From Prochlorococcus sp. AG-402-M18 (GTDB taxonomy: Bacteria; Cyanobacteriota; Cyanobacteriia; PCC-6307; Cyanobiaceae), in NCBI GenBank assembly GCA_003216595.1, contig QCIQ01000002.1:62001-126000 (forward strand): a DNA stretch of 64,000 nucleotides. The letters run 5' to 3'. Positions 58,735 through 64,000 of this stretch are shown in pieces (position 1 is the stretch's first letter; each line of letters begins with the position of its first letter). The translations under genes and the position numbers were made by a program. Below the pieces are notes generated by a model. That model did not search any database and was not told the origin of the DNA. It saw only the letters and a list, made by a program, of their open reading frames with translations.

Positions 58735-58743
58735 GGGCTAAAT

Positions 58744-60534
58744 TTATAGTTTTTTAGTATTAAATTCTTCAGAAAGTTTTTTAAAAACCGAGTTTAAATC
58801 TAATAACTCTGTAGTTTTTGTTTTTCTATTATGCAATTCAACAAGTCCAGAACTAGCTTCTCTGCCAGCAACAATTCTCCATGGGATGCCAATAAGGTCT
58901 GCATCTTTAAACTTTATGCCAGCTCTCTCATCTCTATCGTCAAGAAGAGCATCGATTTTATTATCTATTAATTTTTGATAGATTTCTTCAGCTAAAAATT
59001 TTTGTTCATTATTTTTTTTGTTGGCAATAATAATTATTACTTCAAATGGTGCAATTGATACTGGCCAAATAATACCTAAATCATCGTGATTTTGTTCTAC
59101 TGCTGCTTGCGCTAGTCTGGAAATACCAATTCCATAGCAACCCATCCAAAAGTGGTCTTCTAGACCTTTTTCGTTAGTAAAAGTAGCATTTAATGATTTA
59201 GAATATTTAGTCCCTAATTGGAATATATGCCCTATCTCTATACCTCTACATTCTTGAAGTTCTTGTGTATTATCATGGATGCATTTGTCCCCAGGCTTGG
59301 CTTTCCTGATATCACATATCAGCTGCTGAGTATTAAGTAAGTGCCAATTATAAAATACTTTATGTTCATCCTTGACATTGTTCCCACAGATAAAACTTTT
59401 AAGTTCTATTACAGATTTGTCAGCAATTCTTATGAATTTTTTTTCCCATACTTTTGCTTTTGATAGTAAATTATCGCTAAGATCTGGACCTATAAAGCCA
59501 AATGGAATATCAGTAATACCTTGTTTCTGTATATCTTCATTAGAAATTATTCTAATATCCAGTATATTTTGTTTTAATTGATGAGATATTTTATTTGAAA
59601 GTTTAATATCATTTATTTCTTGGTCTCCCCTAATGCTAACAAGAACTGGATGTTTTTTATTATCATCACAGGTCGCTAGATAAGCTAAAACTTTTACAAT
59701 TTGACTGGGGTGGAAATTGTTGTTGTGACATAATTCCTCTATTGTTTTTTGATTAGGGGTCTCAATTATTGAAGGCTTATTAAGCTCTAATAACTTTCCT
59801 TCTTCGATAATGGAAACAGCTTTTTCTTGATTAGCCCCATATTTTCCGTCAGAACTTATCAAAATTAAGTCTTCTCCAGATTCAGCCGTGACCATGAATT
59901 CTTGAGATGCTGCTCCTCCAATGGCTCCACTATCTGCTTCGACACAAACAAAATTTAGCCCACATTTTGTAAATATATTTTGATATGCATTTCTCATCTC
60001 CGAATAAGTTGATTGAAGATCATTTTCATTTGCATGAAATGAATAAGCATCCTTCATGATGAATTCTCTACTTCTCATTAATCCAAATCTTGGCCTTATT
60101 TCATCTCTAAACTTTGTTTGAATTTGGAATATGTTTATTGGTAATTGCTTGTAGGAGTGAATAGTTTGAGAAATTATTTGAGTAATTACTTCTTCATGAG
60201 TTGGACCCAGTCCTAATTCTTTACCTTGTCTATCTTTTAAGCTAAACATAATACCTTCACCCTCTGTATATGATTTCCACCTCCCACTTCTTTCCCATAT
60301 CTCTGAAGGTTGAAGCTGAGGGAGAAGAGTTTGAAGGCAACCTTTTTTAGCTAACTCTTCTTCAACAATTAGGGTTATTTTCTTTAGAACCTTCCAAAGT
60401 AATGGCATATAAGCATAGATACCACCAGTAAGGCGTTTGATAAACCCCCCTCTTAAAAGTAACTGATGTGAAACTATATCGGCTTCCGCAGGTACGTCTC
60501 TGAGAGTGATCAGCATCAGGCGGGAGACGCGCAT
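58744..60534 (-). CDS. proS: Prolyl-tRNA synthetase
   Basis: Class II synthetase that charges tRNA-Pro. The 596 residues are the bacterial long type: motif 1 region, motif 2 TKFRDEIRPRFGLMRSREFIMKDAYSFH near residue 140-168, an inserted editing-type domain (about 225-400), and motif 3 GCYGIGISRLAQAAVEQ near 443, then the anticodon-binding end. ATG at 60534. It is first of the minus-strand run with psb27 and purA. The 173-bp gap to the HTH-like gene holds the promoter. Confidence 0.96.
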   Translation of the reverse strand: MRVSRLMLITLRDVPAEADIVSHQLLLRGGFIKRLTGGIYAYMPLLWKVLKKITLIVEEELAKKGCLQTLLPQLQPSEIWERSGRWKSYTEGEGIMFSLKDRQGKELGLGPTHEEVITQIISQTIHSYKQLPINIFQIQTKFRDEIRPRFGLMRSREFIMKDAYSFHANENDLQSTYSEMRNAYQNIFTKCGLNFVCVEADSGAIGGAASQEFMVTAESGEDLILISSDGKYGANQEKAVSIIEEGKLLELNKPSIIETPNQKTIEELCHNNNFHPSQIVKVLAYLATCDDNKKHPVLVSIRGDQEINDIKLSNKISHQLKQNILDIRIISNEDIQKQGITDIPFGFIGPDLSDNLLSKAKVWEKKFIRIADKSVIELKSFICGNNVKDEHKVFYNWHLLNTQQLICDIRKAKPGDKCIHDNTQELQECRGIEIGHIFQLGTKYSKSLNATFTNEKGLEDHFWMGCYGIGISRLAQAAVEQNHDDLGIIWPVSIAPFEVIIIIANKKNNEQKFLAEEIYQKLIDNKIDALLDDRDERAGIKFKDADLIGIPWRIVAGREASSGLVELHNRKTKTTELLDLNSVFKKLSEEFNTKKL

Positions 60535-60707
60535 GAGCCTAAAATGTAAATCTTTATGAGATTAGTACTTTGAGTGTTGGCCGTAAGAATATCAATATTG
60601 ATTGTGCGGGAATCATGTTGTTTTTTTAAAGTGTCCAAATGTACATGGTGTTAATTTGATTCATCTGCTAACTTCTGTCACATGTTTTCCAGAAGCTCTC
60701 TTTAGCA

Positions 60708-61169
60708 ATGTTTAACGGGTCAGTAAATTCAGGAGCAAATGGAAGATCAGAGGAGTCTTTAGATAAAGGTTTTAATACATCTTCTAACTCAAGTGATTCA
60801 TTATTGACTATCGACGATGTTCAGAGGACATTGAACAGATCTAGAGCTTCCGTATACAGATATACAAATACTGATACAAGAAATCTTAATCCACCATTCA
60901 ATCCTAGAAAACTAAATACTGAATTTAGAAGTGATCAAAAAGATCAATTGCTTTTTCATCCCAATGAAGTCGCAAGATTTGCAAAAGACATACTCAGAAT
61001 TAAGGAAGTAACTGTAGAAATATTTAATTCTCCATCATCTGAAACTCAAAACATTCTGAAATCAATACTGGAAGAGTTGAGAATCATAAGAAATAAACTT
61101 GATGGGCAGCTGGATGAAAATCATTCTATGGCTAATCGTTTAAAAGATACTGATAGGAAAGCTGCTTAG
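60708..61169 (+). CDS. Hypothetical protein with possible HTH/MerR-like region, 153 aa
   Basis: Not recognised as a named protein. After a Ser/Gly-rich start (about 1-35) comes LLTIDDVQRTLNRSRASVYRYTNTDTRNLNPPFNPRKLN (about 36-70), which reads like an excisionase or resolvase-type helix-turn-helix followed by a wing. Then LLFHPNEVARFAKDI and a helical end (about 100-150, ILKSILEELRIIRNKLDGQL) that could dimerise. A DNA-binding role is inferred. It is divergent from proS. Confidence 0.65.
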   Translation: MFNGSVNSGANGRSEESLDKGFNTSSNSSDSLLTIDDVQRTLNRSRASVYRYTNTDTRNLNPPFNPRKLNTEFRSDQKDQLLFHPNEVARFAKDILRIKEVTVEIFNSPSSETQNILKSILEELRIIRNKLDGQLDENHSMANRLKDTDRKAA

Positions 61170-61272
61170 TTATTCTTAAATGTGGGATAATATCCATATA
61201 ATTTCTAATGAATTAAGTCTTCTAATTGATTTTCACGAATTCGACTAAAGGTTTATCTATTCCAAGCCTTAT

Positions 61273-61521
61273 ATGGATTTAGAACCACATTTAATTGAGA
61301 AGCAAACTTCTGAGTTTGTACCTCCTTCGATTAAGAAAGAAACTGATCAATTATCTTCCGATGATGAAGATCCTTACAGTTTTAATAGTACCTCAACTTC
61401 TTTAGTTGGTTTAGCAATAGTATTTGTAATGCTCGGGATACCATTATTAGCTGTCATTAGTGAAAGGTCAGAAACAACAAAAAGCATGCAGACTTCAATA
61501 AATCAAAATGGACCTGAGTGA
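61273..61521 (+). CDS. Small hypothetical membrane protein, 82 aa
   Basis: Function not recognised. An acidic N-terminal half (DLEPHLIEKQTSEFVPPS, ETDQLSSDDEDPYSF) precedes one membrane helix at about 46-64 (LVGLAIVFVMLGIPLLAVISE) and a short polar tail. It overlaps the start of ppa2 by 14 bp, so the two are translated from one mRNA. That coupling suggests, but does not prove, a related role, such as placing Ppa2 near a membrane. Confidence 0.75.
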   Translation: MDLEPHLIEKQTSEFVPPSIKKETDQLSSDDEDPYSFNSTSTSLVGLAIVFVMLGIPLLAVISERSETTKSMQTSINQNGPE

Positions 61522-62035
61522 TCTTCTTCCTTCGCCATCTCCAGGATTAGTAAATCTAGTTGTTGAGATTCCTGCTGGCAGTAGAAATAAATACGAATAT
61601 TTTAGTTCTGCAGGGATTATGGCTCTTGATAGAGTTTTACATTCCTCAGTAAGATATCCATTTGATTACGGATTTATTCCCAATACTCTTGCTGAGGATG
61701 GAGCGCCGCTTGATGCAATGGTCGTTATGGAAGAACCTACATTTGCAGGTTGCTTGATTAAGGCAAGACCTATAGGAGTTCTTGATATGCATGATTCAGG
61801 AGCCTATGATGGCAAACTTCTATGTGTCCCTACAGCTGATCCAAGACAAAGAGAAATTAATACTATTAAACAAATAGCTCAGAACCAATTGGAGGATGTA
61901 GCTGAGTTTTTTAGAACCTACAAAAGCTTGGAAGGGAGGGTAATCGAAATAGACGGATGGAGAGATTATGATGCTGTCGATGAATTATTGAAAAGCTGCA
62001 TCGAGGCACATCATTCTGATATGAAACGGAAATAA
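61508..62035 (+). CDS. ppa: Inorganic pyrophosphatase, classical cyanobacterial type with altered active site (copy 2)
   Basis: Family I fold of 175 residues, close in pattern to the classical cyanobacterial enzyme: VNLVVEIPAGSRNKYEYF, ALDRVLHSSVRYPFDYGFIPNTL, then AEDGAPLDAMV. The family signature is D-x-D-x-x-D; here the middle Asp (E. coli Asp67) is Ala, read directly as GAT GGA GCG. Other ligands (VLDMHDSGAYDGKLL and RTYKSLEG) are kept. Loss of that base should greatly weaken catalysis. It overlaps the membrane protein gene by 14 bp. An intact paralogue lies at 45722. Confidence 0.92.
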   Translation: MDLSDLLPSPSPGLVNLVVEIPAGSRNKYEYFSSAGIMALDRVLHSSVRYPFDYGFIPNTLAEDGAPLDAMVVMEEPTFAGCLIKARPIGVLDMHDSGAYDGKLLCVPTADPRQREINTIKQIAQNQLEDVAEFFRTYKSLEGRVIEIDGWRDYDAVDELLKSCIEAHHSDMKRK

Positions 62036-62092
62036 CTATTTAATTTAAAATTACTTTTTTGAATAAAATAACTTTTTGTATGCTTTAAAAAA

Positions 62093-62440
62093 ATGAAATT
62101 ATTTAGTTATTCTTCATGCTCTACTTGCCGCAGAGCGATTAAGTGGCTTAAAAATAATGATATTGCCTTTGAATTAATTGATCTTTTAAAATCTCCCCCA
62201 TCCAAGGAAATGCTTATCTCAGCTAGTGAGCTATGTGGGGATAGAAAATATCTTTTAAATACTAGTGGGGTTATTTATCGCTCTATTGGTTCGGATGTGG
62301 TTAAAAAAATGACTGATAACGAATTCTTTGACAAGCTTTTTATTGAACCCAGATTAATAAAGAGACCTTTTTTATATCAATCTAGTAAATGCTTTTTAAT
62401 TGGATTTAAAGAAGAAAAGTGGGCTGAGAAATTACTTTGA
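62093..62440 (+). CDS. ArsC/Spx-family thioredoxin-fold protein
   Basis: Thioredoxin-like protein of 115 residues with FSYSSCSTCRRAIKWLKNNDIAFELIDLLKSPPSKEML (Cys-x2-Cys near residue 9) and the ending RLIKRPFLYQSSKCFLIGFKEEKWAEKL, typical of the ArsC/YffB/Spx group. The RPxL-type motif (KRPFL) suits arsenate-reductase-like proteins, but many family members do not reduce arsenate. Cellular role is uncertain: arsenate detoxification, thiol control or RNA polymerase binding. It follows ppa2 by 57 bp. Confidence 0.85.
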   Translation: MKLFSYSSCSTCRRAIKWLKNNDIAFELIDLLKSPPSKEMLISASELCGDRKYLLNTSGVIYRSIGSDVVKKMTDNEFFDKLFIEPRLIKRPFLYQSSKCFLIGFKEEKWAEKLL

Positions 62441-62522
62441 AATTCATATTAGGACTATAATTGACTTAAAATAATTAGTCTTTACAAATAAAGTAAACTA
62501 CATATTTATTACTTATAAGCAA

Positions 62523-63215
62523 GTGGAGCAAAATCATTCAGATTCTAGTAAAGAAACTAAAAATGGTTGGTGGCACTCTTTCTTTGATACGTGGGGACCT
62601 ATTTCTCTAACAATTCTGTTGTATGTAGGTATTCGTCACTTTATAGCAGAAGCAAGGTATATACCTTCTGGTTCTATGCTGCCAGGATTGAAAGTAAATG
62701 ATCGACTAATTGTTGAAAAAATTTCTTTGAGCAGAAGGCCCCCTTATCGTGGAGAAATTATAGTTTTTAACTCACCATATTCCTTTGACAAGAAATTGAT
62801 AGCTGATAGAAAGAAAAAACTCCCGTCTAGATTTCAATGCTCATTAATAACTTTTCCATTGATTTCTTGGATACCTACTTTGTCAGATCGCGCTTGTGAT
62901 GCTTATATCAAACGAGTAGTAGCTGTAGGGGGTGATCGTCTTATGATTAATGGTAAGGGAGAAATTGTTTTGAACGGTAGCTCAATCAATGAACCATATA
63001 TTAAATACTTTTGCCTAGCTAAACCTAAATTTAATCTATGTCGTCCGATGACTACAACTGTTCCAAAAGGGCATGTATTCGTTTTGGGGGATAATCGTGC
63101 TAATAGTTGGGATAGTCGTTTTTGGCCATCAGGGGGCTTCTTGCCCCAAAATGAAATAATTGGCAAAGCAACTTGGCGCTTTTGGCCTATTAGTCGCTTT
63201 GGGAAGACTGATTAA
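62523..63215 (+). CDS. lepB: Signal peptidase I
   Basis: Cleaves signal peptides of exported proteins such as PsaF, cytochrome f and Psb27 in this window. The 230 residues have an N-terminal membrane helix (about 22-38), the Ser box YIPSGSMLPGLKVNDRL near 48 (nucleophile Ser), the Lys box YIKRVVAVGGDRL near 129 (general base), and box GDNRANSWDSRFWP near 190. Start is GTG at 62523. The 3' end overlaps the convergent dihydroorotase-like gene by 26 bp. Confidence 0.95.
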   Translation: MEQNHSDSSKETKNGWWHSFFDTWGPISLTILLYVGIRHFIAEARYIPSGSMLPGLKVNDRLIVEKISLSRRPPYRGEIIVFNSPYSFDKKLIADRKKKLPSRFQCSLITFPLISWIPTLSDRACDAYIKRVVAVGGDRLMINGKGEIVLNGSSINEPYIKYFCLAKPKFNLCRPMTTTVPKGHVFVLGDNRANSWDSRFWPSGGFLPQNEIIGKATWRFWPISRFGKTD

Positions 63216-64000
63216 TAAGCCCACAATCAATTACTTTCCCCAATATTTTTTTGTCTTTGATCGGTTGATTAGTTGCTGTTGTTAAATGTTTTTTTTCATT
63301 AGATTGGTACCATTCTTTATCGGGATCAAATAATAACCATCGGTTACTATTTAAAGTTAATTTTTCCTCCGCTTGGTTCAAAAATTTAGATGGACCAAAA
63401 CTAATTTTTTCCCATAATTTCTCCACTCCCCATCCTGACTTTCTCACTAATTGATCCCAGAGCAAAGGTAGAACAAGGTTATAACTGCTGATCCCTTTTT
63501 TACGTTTATTTGCAGCTAGCTTCGTCTCGGAATCATCTATAGGGGTCGAGTGAACGGATATGGCCGTTAAAATATTATTCTCTAAACCTTCTATAAGTGA
63601 GGCTCTATCTCTGGGGGATCCTAATGAAGGTGTCACGCTCCACCCCATATCAAAAGGAGAAAGACTTGAGTTGTCATGAACTAAATGCCACCATAAGATA
63701 GTTGACATAGGTTTAGAGGATGTTTCTTTAAGTATTGAAACGCCCTCAGCTGTAGAAATATTCATTAATCTTAAAGCAATTTCAGGGTATTGCTTGTGAA
63801 GCTCAAGTAATTGGACTAGTGGGATAATTTCGCTTTCAACAGGGTCAGGGGGCCAGCCTGCTCTGAGGGTATCTACGCATTGTCTAGACATCCCTCCTGC
63901 TTGTAGCAATTTATCTCTTGGTGCAAATAGTACAGGGGATTTTTTCATTTCTCCAAGTGAAAAACCTTGCTTAAGAAGCTCTATAGGAGGCATGTAATCG
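63190..64000 (-). CDS. Dihydroorotase-like protein, partial (5' end off window)
   Basis: Amidohydrolase-fold protein related to PyrC. About 269 residues of the C-terminal part are visible. The frame continues past the Met at 63993 to base 64000, so that Met is probably internal. Fold-like features: IALRLMNISTAEGVSILKE, then TAISVHSTPIDDSETKL where active dihydroorotases have a TDHAPH-type motif, ISSYNLVLPLLWDQLVRK, and LWEKISFGPSKFLN. The Asp and His of the active motif are replaced, so true dihydroorotase activity is doubtful. Overlaps lepB by 26 bp. Confidence 0.8.
   Translation of the reverse strand, partial: DYMPPIELLKQGFSLGEMKKSPVLFAPRDKLLQAGGMSRQCVDTLRAGWPPDPVESEIIPLVQLLELHKQYPEIALRLMNISTAEGVSILKETSSKPMSTILWWHLVHDNSSLSPFDMGWSVTPSLGSPRDRASLIEGLENNILTAISVHSTPIDDSETKLAANKRKKGISSYNLVLPLLWDQLVRKSGWGVEKLWEKISFGPSKFLNQAEEKLTLNSNRWLLFDPDKEWYQSNEKKHLTTATNQPIKDKKILGKVIDCGLINQSSQSD

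Noticed and set aside
60640-60665. Palindromic core ATGTACAT near proS as a regulator site
   Set aside because: Only eight bases and no match to a known cyanobacterial site such as GTA-N8-TAC.

Overview
The window is a gene-dense, AT-rich stretch (roughly one third G+C) of a cyanobacterial chromosome. It carries photosystem I psaF and psaJ, photosystem II assembly factor psb27, cytochrome b6f petC and petA, a high-light-inducible protein gene, cobalamin genes cobM and cobK, and haem genes hemL and hemC. Very small intergenic gaps, TTG and GTG starts, tail-to-tail gene overlaps and a 62-residue G+C-rich gene between tRNA-Asp and tRNA-Trp all point to Prochlorococcus, perhaps a low-light type. 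The strain call is inference from gene content and order. I see no insertion sequence, prophage, integrase or CRISPR array.

Layout. 1-5048: aa3-type cytochrome oxidase (coxB, coxA, start of coxC, minus strand) facing the haem A and haem O synthase genes ctaA and ctaB. 5151-7568: an ABC exporter and a small unknown gene. 7598-14672: groEL2, fabG, ispD, an S66 carboxypeptidase, a quinone-ring prenyltransferase and ppx. 14669-19703: a RodZ-like HTH protein, then the minus-strand run petC-petA-lgt-cobM, then DUF3067 and tatC (Tat inserts the Rieske protein). 19827-25136: rqcH-like gene, gmk, psaJ and psaF, tsaD, hli, DUF1643. 25308-30213: antiporter, gltX, tRNA-Asp, the small conserved gene, tRNA-Trp, rplS, map. 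30226-38143: SDR enzyme, a DRTGG/SLOG pair, yajQ, prohibitin, hemL, xthA and small unknown genes. 38205-43832: larC, a membrane protein, then the run yjbQ-pcd-COG0523 GTPase-metal permease. 44065-54165: M32 carboxypeptidase, ppa1, hemC, primary sigma factor, priA, then DUF2854-argB-DUF3153. 54171-64000: ssb, cobK, cutA, a PfkB kinase, purA, psb27, proS, an HTH-like protein, ppa2, an ArsC-like protein, lepB and the end of a dihydroorotase-like gene.

Functional themes are respiratory oxidase and its haem cofactor; b6f and PSI subunits with their export machinery; tetrapyrrole synthesis; and translation. Most of the window is core genome and no large undescribed system stands out. The best leads are smaller. 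A second family I pyrophosphatase has lost an aspartate of its active-site signature, while an intact divergent paralogue lies 15 kb away. tatC appears to be read from upstream of its only standard start, which sits in a hairpin. A 21-bp perfect inverted repeat has one arm that is the coding end of psb27. A dihydroorotase-like protein lacks the usual metal and catalytic residues. An unannotated 55-codon ORF lies upstream of priA. A TPR-like/DUF3153 fusion is also present.
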